Shown in pieces: positions 5,208 through 12,112 of a DNA stretch of 13,821 nucleotides. The translations under genes were made by a program, and so were the position numbers. Positions within the stretch are counted from its first letter, which is position 1; the number at the start of each line of letters is the position of its first letter. The notes beneath the pieces are model-generated. The model had not been told where the DNA came from. It made no database searches and saw only the letters and a program-made list of their open reading frames with translations. Source of the DNA: Porphyromonadaceae bacterium UBA2720 (lineage in GTDB: Bacteria; Bacteroidota; Bacteroidia; Bacteroidales; Muribaculaceae); assembly GCA_002353885.1 (NCBI GenBank), contig DEKO01000030.1:1-13821 (forward strand), given 5' to 3'.

Positions 5208-6734
5208 ATGAAGAAAATTCTGTCTCTCCTGATCGTGACCTTGGTTGCAGTGAGCATCCATGCACAGACCGGCGACCTGCCACGGTCAACACCAGCCCAG
5301 CAAGGACTCAGCACACTGGCTGTCAACCAATTCGTTGACTCACTCATGGCTCTGCCCGAGACCGAAGTGCACCATGTGATGGTGCTGCGGCATGGCCACG
5401 TCGTGGCCGAGGTGCATCCTGCGCCCTTCCGCGACCAGGATGCCCACACGCTCTACTCGGCCAGCAAGACCTTTGTCGCACTGGCAGTGGGCCTGGCCAT
5501 CGCTGACAACCGCCTGTGCCTCGACGACCGCGTCGCTGCCATCATGCATGACCAACTGCCCGACACCGTCAGTGCCGCACTGGCACAGATGACGATCGAC
5601 AATCTGCTGACCATGAGCAGCGGCATCAAGCCCGACTGGACCATGCGCAACAATGTCGACAACTGGCTGCGCACCTGGCTGGCCTATCCTGTGGGCGAGC
5701 CTGGGCAACACTTGTTCTACGACTCGATGTCGACCTACATGCTATCGGCCATCGTGCAGCGTGTCATGGGCAAGACCGTGCTGCAGCTGCTCGACGAGCG
5801 ACTGTTCACACCCATGCACATCACCGAGGTCGACTGGGAACTTAGCCCCGAGGGCATCAACACCGGCGGATGGGGGTTGCGCATACAGGCCGAGTCGCTG
5901 GCCAAGGTGGGACAACTCATGCTGCAACGGGGACAATGGCAAGGCCGACAACTGGTGCCCGCGCAGTGGATTGACCTCATGACCCAGCGGCACATCAACT
6001 ATGACAACGTCGAGGGGCAGGCCCCCACCGACGGCAACCAGGGCTATGGTTACCAGCTGTGGCGCTGCAAGTGGCCCACGGCCTATCGCATGGACGGAGC
6101 CTTCGGGCAGTTTGTGGTCATTGACCCTGCCAGTGACATCGTCGTCGTCATCCTGGGTCGCAGCAGCCGTGGACACGACGAGCTGGCTTGCATCTGGCGA
6201 CAACTGATGCCGGGTGTTGACCACAACGTCAAGGTTGACCGTAAGGCCGACCGCCGGTTGGCCCAAGCTTGCAGCCAGGCAGCGCTGCCACTGCCTCAGG
6301 GCAAACAACGCTCGTCGCAACAGTCCGCAGCCGGCTTCAAACTGCAGCCCAACGCCGACGGCATCGACCAGATCACGTTCAGTCAGGACGGCAAGCAGCT
6401 GATCATGCACATCAACTATAGCAATGGTCTGAACGAGAACATCGCCATGGGGCATAAGCAGTGGGCCTACAGTCACATCAACGGCGAGCCACCATACTCC
6501 ATCGGGGCCCGTGCCCGCTTCGCTGGCCTGCGCCGCAACTTTGTCACCGCAGCCGCCTATGCCTGGACCAGTGCCACCACCCTCACTGTGCAGGTCCACT
6601 ATGTGAACTGGATCAGCGCCACCACCCTTGTGTTCGACACCCAGGCCGGCACCGTCCAACTCACCCACAACTACGACCCCACCCACCCCCGCTCATATTC
6701 CAGGCTAGCCCCCGTTGTCACCCTAACCCCCTAA
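5208..6734 (+). CDS. Secreted serine hydrolase, beta-lactamase/penicillin-binding fold
   Basis: A 508-residue exported protein. Residues 1-19 form a signal peptide (MKKILSLLIVTLVAVSIHA). The catalytic domain (about 25-340) has the SxxK nucleophile motif S84-A-S-K87 in LYSASKTFVALAVGLA, and a second motif at Y171-D-S (YxS where most class C relatives have YxN), followed by STYMLSAIVQR. A glycine-rich third motif (about 297-301, DGAFGQ) stands in place of KTG/HxG. This pattern fits the class C beta-lactamase-related family of esterases and amide or D-amino-acid peptide hydrolases. Residues about 345-508 are a beta-rich C-terminal domain of lipocalin-like style. The substrate cannot be predicted and it should not be called a resistance enzyme. 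It stands alone with its own promoter, and its stop lies inside a hairpin. Confidence 0.88.
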   Translation: MKKILSLLIVTLVAVSIHAQTGDLPRSTPAQQGLSTLAVNQFVDSLMALPETEVHHVMVLRHGHVVAEVHPAPFRDQDAHTLYSASKTFVALAVGLAIADNRLCLDDRVAAIMHDQLPDTVSAALAQMTIDNLLTMSSGIKPDWTMRNNVDNWLRTWLAYPVGEPGQHLFYDSMSTYMLSAIVQRVMGKTVLQLLDERLFTPMHITEVDWELSPEGINTGGWGLRIQAESLAKVGQLMLQRGQWQGRQLVPAQWIDLMTQRHINYDNVEGQAPTDGNQGYGYQLWRCKWPTAYRMDGAFGQFVVIDPASDIVVVILGRSSRGHDELACIWRQLMPGVDHNVKVDRKADRRLAQACSQAALPLPQGKQRSSQQSAAGFKLQPNADGIDQITFSQDGKQLIMHINYSNGLNENIAMGHKQWAYSHINGEPPYSIGARARFAGLRRNFVTAAAYAWTSATTLTVQVHYVNWISATTLVFDTQAGTVQLTHNYDPTHPRSYSRLAPVVTLTP

Positions 6735-6750
6735 AGGGGGAACTGCTTTT
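6727..6750 (+). terminator. Terminator-like hairpin overlapping the serine hydrolase stop codon
   Basis: CCCCC-TAAA-GGGGG, then AACTGC and a run of five T, forms a compact intrinsic-terminator shape. The TAA stop of the gene is in the loop. Confidence 0.6.
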
Positions 6751-6756
6751 TGACCT

Positions 6757-6838
6757 CCGGCCGCTGTTTGGGCCTTCGGCCGCTATTGGCTTATTGCTTA
6801 CTGCTTATAGCTAAAAGCCAGGCTTTTAAATGGCTAAA
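6757..6838 (+). repeat. Dispersed intergenic repeat family 2, copy B
   Basis: It has the same order of blocks as copy A: CCGGCCGCTGTTTG, GGCCTTCGGCC hairpin, CGCTATTGGCTTATTG, then the AAAAGCCAGGCTTTT palindrome. Downstream (6839-6880) further AGCTTTTTAAAAGGC pieces look like partial repeats of the palindrome. It lies between the serine hydrolase gene and xerD. Confidence 0.8.
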
Positions 6839-6920
6839 GGCAAAAAGCTGAAAGCTTTTTAAAAGGCTTATAGCTAACAACTAAAAACTAACCACTAGAA
6901 ACTAAAGTCTAACTTGTGCC

Positions 6921-7832
6921 ATGCGAGATATTGATGACATAGAGCGGGTGAAGCGCAATTATCTGGTGTATCTGCGCATCGAGAAGGGGCTGGCCGAGAA
7001 CACGGCAGCGGCTTATGGTGATGATGTGGACAAGTTGACGGGTTTTTTGGCCGACCAGGGCATAGCTGTGGAGCGGGCCACGACCGACGACCTGGACCAC
7101 TTTGTGGCGGCGTTGCACGACCTGGGCATCGGGCCACGCTCGGTGGCGCGCATCATCTCGGGCATCAAGAGCTTCTATAAGTATCTGCGACTCGAGGGGT
7201 TCACCGACGATACACCGACCAGTCTGCTCGACTCGCCGCGGCTGGGACGCCATCTGCCCGAGGTGCTGACGCTCGACGAGATTGACGCTATGGTGGGGTG
7301 CATCGACATGAGCACGCCCGAGGGGCTGCGCAACCGGGCCATCATCGAGACGATGTATGGCTGCGGTCTGCGGGTGAGTGAGTTGGTGGGGCTGCAGATG
7401 TCGCTAGTCTATGCCGACGAGGAGTTTGTCGTGGTGCGGGGCAAGGGCGACAAGCAGCGGCTGGTGCCCATCTCGCAGGTGGCGCTGGAGCTGATAGGCC
7501 GCTATGTGAGTGAGGTTCGCAGCCACCTGGTGGTGAAGCGAGGCTGTGAGGACATCCTGTTCCTGAACCGTCGCGGGGGGCAGCTGTCGCGGCAGATGGT
7601 GTTTATCATCATCAAACGTCTGTGCGAGCTGGCAGGCATACACAAAACAGTGAGTCCGCACACGCTGCGTCACTCGTTTGCCACTCACCTGCTCGAGGGC
7701 GGGGCCAACTTGAGGGCCATCCAGCAGATGCTGGGGCACGAGAGCATCACCACGACCGAGATCTATGTGCACATCGACCGCTCGCGCTTGCGCCAGGAGA
7801 TCATGGAACATCATCCGCGCAACAGGCAATGA
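6921..7832 (+). CDS. xerD: Tyrosine recombinase XerD
   Basis: A 303-residue site-specific recombinase. The N-terminal core-binding SAM-like domain spans about 1-95 (FYKYLRLEG marks its end) and the catalytic domain about 110-300. All six catalytic residues are in place: R151 (GCGLRVSEL), K175 (RGKGDKQR), H247 and R250 (HTLRHSFATHLLEGGANL), H273 (MLGHESI) and the nucleophile Y282 (EIYVHI). The length and the ending EHHPR match chromosomal XerD, which with XerC resolves chromosome dimers at dif. A role as a mobile-element integrase is less likely, as no att-like repeats or cargo flank it. Its leader ends in the CTAGAAACTAAAGTCTA motif that also precedes the exporter gene. Confidence 0.92.
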   Translation: MRDIDDIERVKRNYLVYLRIEKGLAENTAAAYGDDVDKLTGFLADQGIAVERATTDDLDHFVAALHDLGIGPRSVARIISGIKSFYKYLRLEGFTDDTPTSLLDSPRLGRHLPEVLTLDEIDAMVGCIDMSTPEGLRNRAIIETMYGCGLRVSELVGLQMSLVYADEEFVVVRGKGDKQRLVPISQVALELIGRYVSEVRSHLVVKRGCEDILFLNRRGGQLSRQMVFIIIKRLCELAGIHKTVSPHTLRHSFATHLLEGGANLRAIQQMLGHESITTTEIYVHIDRSRLRQEIMEHHPRNRQ

Positions 7833-7837
7833 CAAGT

Positions 7838-7898
7838 TGGGCCTTCGGCCGCTGTTTGGACCTTTGGCCCGCTATTGGCCCTTTGGCCTTCGGCCTCA
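7838..7898 (+). repeat. Dispersed intergenic repeat family 2, copy C (short)
   Basis: GGCCTTCGGCCGCTGTTTGG, then GGCCCGCTATTGGCC and another GGCCTTCGGCC. It matches the first half of copies A and B but lacks the TTATAGCTAAAAGCC palindrome. It lies just after the xerD stop and its hairpins could end that transcript. Confidence 0.75.
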
Positions 7899-7945
7899 CC
7901 GAGGGTGTGTCAAAATGAATTGCCAGACAATTTTATATTGTAGGG

Positions 7946-8009
7946 ACGCGGTGTGCCGCGTGATTACCGAACTATGAATCATGCCGCGTGATTACCGAAC
8001 TATGAATCA
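7946..8009 (+). repeat. Perfect 28-bp tandem duplication with a GC hairpin
   Basis: TGCCGCGTGATTACCGAACT plus eight more bases occurs at 7954-7981 and again at 7982-8009 without a mismatch. The left end overlaps a perfect hairpin ACGCGG-TGTG-CCGCGT (7946-7961). The remainder to 8115 holds a TGAGAA/TTCTCA hairpin (about 8014-8030), three TAGCAG units (8039-8074) and the A-rich leader of the exporter gene. I see no gene in 7833-8115. Confidence 0.85.
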
Positions 8010-8115
8010 TTCTGAGAAGGATTTTTCTCATGCAGATCTAGCAGACAGGTTTATTTAGCAGACTGCCTAGCAGCGACTAAAAACAAAGAACTAACAACTA
8101 GAAACTAAAGTCTAG

Positions 8116-9420
8116 ATGGAAAATAATATCAAAGAACAAGAATCGGCGCAGTCGGCCGACTTTGTCGAAGTGCTGGAGCTGGCGGCCGATGCCGGCCACA
8201 TCTTGCTGGAGAATGGTGCTGAAATCTCGCGCGTCGAGGACATCATGGGTCGCATTGCGTCGCACTTTGGGGTTGACTCGGGCAACTTCTTCGTGTTGTC
8301 GAATGGCATTTTCACCACCGGCCATGCCAACAAGGTGGCCAAGTCGGGCGGGCAGGCATCGACCTATGCCAATGTCGAGTTTATCCCCATCCGCGGCATT
8401 CAGTTGTCGAAGGTGGTGGCGGTGAACCGTCTGAGCTATGACATCGCAACAGGCCAGACCGATCTGGTGGAGGCGCGCACACGACTGGACGCCATTCGCC
8501 GCTCGCCGGCCAAGCCCAGCTGGGAGCAGACGCTGGGCTCGGGCATCGGTGCGGCGGGATTCTGTGCGGTGTTTGGTGGTGGGTGGATTGACTGCGCCGT
8601 GGCACTGGTGGTGGGATTGTTGCTCAACCTGTTTGTCATCGGCGTGAGCGGGCGCTACATGTCCAAGATTGTGGGCGGAATCGGCAATGCGCTGCTGGCC
8701 ACGCTGCTGTGCATCGCCTCATGGCGCATCGGTCTGGGTGTGAGCTTGGCCAATGTCATCATTGGCGCCATCATGCCGCTGATTCCGGGTGTTCCCTTCG
8801 TCAACGGGGTACGTGACCTGGCCAACTCGGACTATCTGGCTGGATTCACGCGACTGACCGACGCCATGCTGGGCTTCTTCTGCATCGCGGCCGGTGTTTC
8901 GCTGGCTTTTGTCATTGACGGTGCTTGTCATGGTGGCATGGTTCAACTCAACGGCATCATGGTCAGTCCGGAGACCTATGGCTTGGGCTGGCAAGCGCTG
9001 GCCGCCGGGGTGGGTACAGCAGCCTTTGCACTGCTGTTCGGTGTCGACCGCGAGCACTATCTGCCGGCTGGCGTGATTGGTGCCATCGGTTGGATGCTCT
9101 ACTTGCTACTCGTGCGGCAGGCAGGCGCGACCCCCACGGTGGCCACCTTAGCAGCGACGATGCTGGTGTGCATCCTGTCGCGCATGGCGGCCATCCCGTT
9201 CCGTTCGCCGGCTCAGGTGTTCCTGTTGTGCGGCATCTTCCCGTTGGTGCCCGGTGCGGGCATCTTCTGGTTCACCTATTACCTGACCGACGCGCGGTTC
9301 GACCTGTCATCGGCCAGTGGATGGACGGCCATCAAGATTGCCATCGCCATCGTGCTGGGCATCATCCTGGCCATGGAACTGCCGCAGAGCCTGTTCTCGC
9401 ATCGTCACAAGACTCACTGA
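8116..9420 (+). CDS. Threonine/serine exporter, ThrE family (fused two-domain form)
   Basis: A 434-residue inner-membrane protein. Residues 1-130 are a soluble N-terminal domain with the family pattern GHILLENGAEISRVEDIM ... ASHFGV ... LSNGIFTT. About ten hydrophobic segments follow, in two blocks of five. Each block has a proline-glycine motif: PLIPGVPFVNG near 216-226 and PLVPGAG near 375-381. The layout equals a fusion of the ThrE (PF06738) and ThrE_2 (PF12821) halves, which are separate proteins (YjjP and YjjB) in E. coli. Actinobacterial ThrE exports threonine and serine, whereas YjjPB has been linked to succinate export, so the substrate is uncertain. It is co-directional with xerD but 283 bases away. 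Confidence 0.85.
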   Translation: MENNIKEQESAQSADFVEVLELAADAGHILLENGAEISRVEDIMGRIASHFGVDSGNFFVLSNGIFTTGHANKVAKSGGQASTYANVEFIPIRGIQLSKVVAVNRLSYDIATGQTDLVEARTRLDAIRRSPAKPSWEQTLGSGIGAAGFCAVFGGGWIDCAVALVVGLLLNLFVIGVSGRYMSKIVGGIGNALLATLLCIASWRIGLGVSLANVIIGAIMPLIPGVPFVNGVRDLANSDYLAGFTRLTDAMLGFFCIAAGVSLAFVIDGACHGGMVQLNGIMVSPETYGLGWQALAAGVGTAAFALLFGVDREHYLPAGVIGAIGWMLYLLLVRQAGATPTVATLAATMLVCILSRMAAIPFRSPAQVFLLCGIFPLVPGAGIFWFTYYLTDARFDLSSASGWTAIKIAIAIVLGIILAMELPQSLFSHRHKTH

Positions 9421-9434
9421 GTCAGGCGTCAGGG

Positions 9435-9803
9435 CTACAATGCCGAGAGTTTGTCCAGAAACTCGTCGGTCGCGCCGTCAATGGTGGGCATGATTGACTC
9501 GAGGAACTCGGTGGACGTGTCCTCAAAAATCGGGAACTCGAAGTTGGCCAGCACATGGTCGGTGCGTGTGACAAACTTCATCATCAGGCAGTTGTCGTTC
9601 ATCTCGTTGCACAGTTCCAGCAGCTGGCTACGGTCGTGGTCGCCCACGTTGAGCGGCATGGCCACCTGCACATAGGGCGACGGGTTCTTGAACACCAAGA
9701 AGGCAGCTCCCTCGCTCTTGAACACGAAGAAAGTCTCCTTGTCGTCAATGATGGGATAACCCTCGCTGGTCAGAAAATTGCGGAAGATCTCAAATCCATG
9801 CAT
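9435..9803 (-). CDS. YbjN-like small protein (type III secretion chaperone-like fold)
   Basis: A 122-residue soluble, acidic protein without a signal peptide or membrane helix. The pattern of a short helix, several beta-strands (TFFVFKSEGAAFLVFKN, YVQVAMPLNV), a helix (LLELCNEMN), a further strand (CLMMKFVTR) and an end helix fits the YbjN / chaperone-like alpha-beta fold. Family members are described as regulators of stress or motility in enterobacteria; in Bacteroidota the role is unknown. It converges on the exporter gene with only 14 bases between them. Its leader has the CTAGAAACTAAAAACC units seen before other genes here. Confidence 0.7.
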   Translation of the reverse strand: MHGFEIFRNFLTSEGYPIIDDKETFFVFKSEGAAFLVFKNPSPYVQVAMPLNVGDHDRSQLLELCNEMNDNCLMMKFVTRTDHVLANFEFPIFEDTSTEFLESIMPTIDGATDEFLDKLSAL

Positions 9804-9914
9804 GGTTTTTAGTTTCTAGTTTCTACTTGTTAGTTTTTGGATGCTGCCACTCAGTCCTTCCCCTTCTTCAGGAGGGATTGAGGAGGCTAGAGGGACATCG
9901 GATCTAGAGATTGG

Positions 9915-10511
9915 TTACAGAGTCGCCAACAAGGCTTGTGGCAAGGCGAGGCGGATGTCATCGTCGTGGGCAGTGATGGCCTCCAGGAAGTGAGGCAACT
10001 CGCGGCGGTAGACCTCACGCATGTGCACATTGTCAGCATTGTCGTGGGTGGCCGAGTAGGTCATGTTGGCCACACGGTCGGCCAGCTTGACCAGCGGTGC
10101 ATAGGGCGTCTGGCGTATGCCCTGATAGTATCGCTCGCCTGCGCGCTCGGCTCGTGTACGGCCCTTGTCGTTGGTCAGCGCATAGACTATCTCGGCCGCC
10201 ATGTGGGCCTGCTCGTCGTCCATCCACTGCCTTGCCAGCCGCGTCACGTCGTTATAGGTCTGGCGGGCGTCCTCGATTGAGTCGTGGAAGTAGGCGCCAA
10301 ACACCATCGGCAGCACGTCGTGCTCGCCGGCGCACACCTCATGGCCATGGCTCATCACCTGGCTGGCCACCATGTCGAGGTGCACGGCATAGGGCAACCC
10401 CTGGCCATAGGTCTGGTTCACAGCGCGGTGCAACTCATGCGCCGCCTGACGTATCTGTTCAATCGCCTCGGAGTGGCGGTCGATGCATTGTTCAAAGGTT
10501 GTTCGTTCCAT
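9915..10511 (-). CDS. HD-domain hydrolase, RelA/SpoT-hydrolase-like (small alarmone hydrolase candidate)
   Basis: A 198-residue all-helical protein with the HD metal-binding set in the order seen in (p)ppGpp hydrolases: H44 (YAVHLDMVASQV), H76-D77 with E80-D81 (AYFHDSIEDA), and D145 with R146 and N149 (VKLADRVANM). The last motif closely resembles the KLADRxHNM motif of SpoT and MESH1. No synthetase, TGS or ACT domain is present and the size fits the stand-alone alarmone hydrolases. Known members remove the 3' pyrophosphate of (p)ppGpp using Mn2+; MESH1 can also act on NADPH. Other nucleotide substrates are possible. It lies 42 bases after the small basic protein gene and two genes after the TIR gene, on the same strand. 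Confidence 0.8.
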   Translation of the reverse strand: MERTTFEQCIDRHSEAIEQIRQAAHELHRAVNQTYGQGLPYAVHLDMVASQVMSHGHEVCAGEHDVLPMVFGAYFHDSIEDARQTYNDVTRLARQWMDDEQAHMAAEIVYALTNDKGRTRAERAGERYYQGIRQTPYAPLVKLADRVANMTYSATHDNADNVHMREVYRRELPHFLEAITAHDDDIRLALPQALLATL

Positions 10512-10553
10512 TGTATCTACTCATGAGTTAGTAAACAAACTAGCCACTCACAG

Positions 10554-10745
10554 CTAGCCGTCGATAGCATTCTTGTGTTTGGTCTTGCGGGTGTAGGTTT
10601 TCTTAGACCGGTGAGCTTGCGTCGTGCTGTGAAATCCCGGCCCCAGCAGTTGCTGTTCGGCCTCGCGTTGCCCGCGTCGCATTGCCTTGACCGCATCCCA
10701 GTTCACCGCCGTGACCTTGACCTTCTTGCCTCGTTTCCGTCCCAT
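10554..10745 (-). CDS. Small basic conserved-type protein, function unknown
   Basis: 63 residues, extremely basic: MGRKRGKKVKV at the start, then NWDAVKAMRRGQREAEQQLLG, and a Lys/Arg-rich tail (SKKTYTRKTKHKN). No signal peptide, cysteines or known motif is present. It reads as a real gene because a promoter-like sequence precedes it at a suitable distance and it fills the space between two same-strand genes. Proteins of this look recur in Bacteroidales genomes in my memory, but I cannot confirm it. Nucleic-acid or ribosome binding would suit the charge; that is a guess. Confidence 0.65.
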   Translation of the reverse strand: MGRKRGKKVKVTAVNWDAVKAMRRGQREAEQQLLGPGFHSTTQAHRSKKTYTRKTKHKNAIDG

Positions 10746-10768
10746 AGTTGTGTGTTGTTAGTAAATCT

Positions 10769-10802
10769 CAAAGTATAAGGCAAAAATCATGCCCGTAGCA
10801 AA
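10769..10802 (-). promoter_or_regulatory. Probable promoter of the small basic protein/HD hydrolase genes
   Basis: On the minus strand there is TTTG (10799-10802), 21 bases, then TATACTTTG (10769-10777), one base longer than the TAnnTTTG consensus. It starts within 30 bases of the TIR gene stop, so the downstream genes could be expressed apart from the TIR gene. Confidence 0.45.
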
Positions 10803-10826
10803 CCGCTGTCCAAGATGGTTCTCTCG

Positions 10827-11969
10827 TCACTTCAATTGTAAGATATCATCCTCACCTTGCGGCATATCCACTATATTTCTGACAAATGGTACTTCTGCAG
10901 TCACAGTATAGGCAGTGCGTTGCTGATCCAATGGTACATACAGGCTCACAACGCCTTCGTCATCCGATGTCACCTTGCGTCCAACAATAGTCACTTCAAA
11001 GCCTGGAACAGGCCCATTGTCCCAAACGGTGAAACGAATGTTGCCATAGTAGCCATGATTGCGGTTGATGTTCACCTGGGTTCGCTTTGTCAAAATCACC
11101 ATTGTGTCAACATCTAGAAATTCGCGAAGGTTGGCCTCTTCACGTGCTTGCCTGACGGTCACATGCACTTGTTTGTCGAGAAAACGATGCGGTATGTTGG
11201 TGAACGTGACTTTGCCATCCAGTGCGGGCAACGTGTCTGTTTTGGTCTCATTGTCAAGCGACAGGGTGATGATTGCATCGCTCAGTGGAGGCAGTTGGTC
11301 GTTATGAACAGTGGTCTCAACCAGTGACATTTCAGCGTCAAAGGGTTGATTGTATTGCCATACGGCCCAAATGGCCCCTAGTATGGCCAGAATTCCAACA
11401 ATCCAACCCACTGTTTTTTGGATCAGGAGTCGCCGGTGTCGTTGCCAGATGGCATCGAACTCAACGCCTAGCAATTTCGAGACCAGCTGCACGTAGGCCC
11501 GCTCGCGATTGAGCCAGGGCCACTTGAAATTCTGCTCATGAATGCTGGCTCCTAGGATTTCGGGCATGCCCAGGCGGTCAACCACGGGGTTGAAGCACTC
11601 AGTGTCAGGGTTGCCACTGTGCGGTATGCCATCGACAATAAAGAAGTGTATATTATCGACTCGGCCCAAACTGTGAAAAAACGCTATTTCTTGTCCAACC
11701 CACTCACTTTTTGCCGAATTGGGTGAGCAGATGACAATCAGATTGCGTGAGGCGCGTAGCCGTTCTTGAAGCTCATTGTCCAGTCCGCCTGGCTGGATGT
11801 CGGTTGGTGCAAAGAAGATAGGGTTAATGGGGCGACGTTTCCATCCGCGTTCGTTACATAGTGTGGCCGGCATGCGGTAGTTCTCCAACTTGCGCTGCAG
11901 GCGTTTGCCCCATGCGGTGTCTTTTGAGCTGTAGCTGATGAATGCGTAATACTTAAATTCCTGTCCCAT
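10827..11969 (-). CDS. Membrane-anchored TIR domain protein with beta-sandwich C-terminal part
   Basis: 380 residues. Residues 5-145 form a TIR domain: YYAFISYSSKDTAWGKRLQ, then IFFAPTDIQPGGL, NLIVICSPNSAKSEW and E94 in WVGQEIAFF, where TIR NAD hydrolases have their catalytic glutamate. Residues 147-185 (WPWLNRERAYVQLVSKLLGV ... WQRHRR) form the basic helical segment that follows this TIR subtype. One membrane helix lies at about 187-206 (VGWIVGILAILGAIWAVW). Residues 215-380 are beta-rich, with two stretches like Ig or carboxypeptidase-regulatory domains (LPALDGKVTFTNIP; VTSDDEGVVSLYVPL). The likely topology is TIR inside and beta domains in the periplasm. It follows the TPR gene by 143 bases on the same strand. 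A role in immunity or cell-death signalling is inferred from the family; NADase activity is not shown. Confidence 0.85.
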   Translation of the reverse strand: MGQEFKYYAFISYSSKDTAWGKRLQRKLENYRMPATLCNERGWKRRPINPIFFAPTDIQPGGLDNELQERLRASRNLIVICSPNSAKSEWVGQEIAFFHSLGRVDNIHFFIVDGIPHSGNPDTECFNPVVDRLGMPEILGASIHEQNFKWPWLNRERAYVQLVSKLLGVEFDAIWQRHRRLLIQKTVGWIVGILAILGAIWAVWQYNQPFDAEMSLVETTVHNDQLPPLSDAIITLSLDNETKTDTLPALDGKVTFTNIPHRFLDKQVHVTVRQAREEANLREFLDVDTMVILTKRTQVNINRNHGYYGNIRFTVWDNGPVPGFEVTIVGRKVTSDDEGVVSLYVPLDQQRTAYTVTAEVPFVRNIVDMPQGEDDILQLK

Positions 11970-11993
11970 ATTTTAATGAATAATGAAGAATGA

Positions 11994-12068
11994 AAAATGC
12001 GATTAAGGGAGTGCCATGCGAGCTGGCTCGCTGATGGCCAAGCGTGAGCATTTTATCCAAAAATGAAG
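11994..12068 (-). repeat. Third copy of the 62-bp palindromic element, inverted, with a partial fourth
   Basis: Read on the minus strand, 12054-11994 matches the elements at 2-63 and 69-130 with a few substitutions and one missing base. It has the same ends AAAATGC/GCATTTT. The linker (TGGATA) and the CATTTTT end of a preceding copy remain at 12055-12061, so this locus once held a tandem pair too. Its orientation towards the next start codon (TIR, 11969) is the same as that of copies 1-2 towards the outer-membrane protein start (203). Confidence 0.85.
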
Positions 12069-12112
12069 AATGCCGTCTGCCTCGACAAAAGGTAATTTAA
12101 ATGAACATTTCC

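Noticed and set aside
5742..6686. Minus-strand frame of 314 codons opposite the serine hydrolase
   Set aside because: Gly/Val/Asp-rich shadow translation of a gene whose catalytic motifs are clear on the other strand.
5208..6734. Calling the serine hydrolase a beta-lactamase resistance gene
   Set aside because: Its motifs depart from true beta-lactamases, and the wider family mostly holds esterases and peptidases.
6921..7832. The tyrosine recombinase as the integrase of an integrated element
   Set aside because: Length, motif details and the EHHPR end match housekeeping XerD. No tRNA end, direct att repeats or cargo genes are seen on either side.
7915..7977. Short plus-strand frame after xerD (MNCQTILYCRDAV...)
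   Set aside because: It runs through a hairpin and the 28-bp duplication, has no homologous look, and is probably chance.
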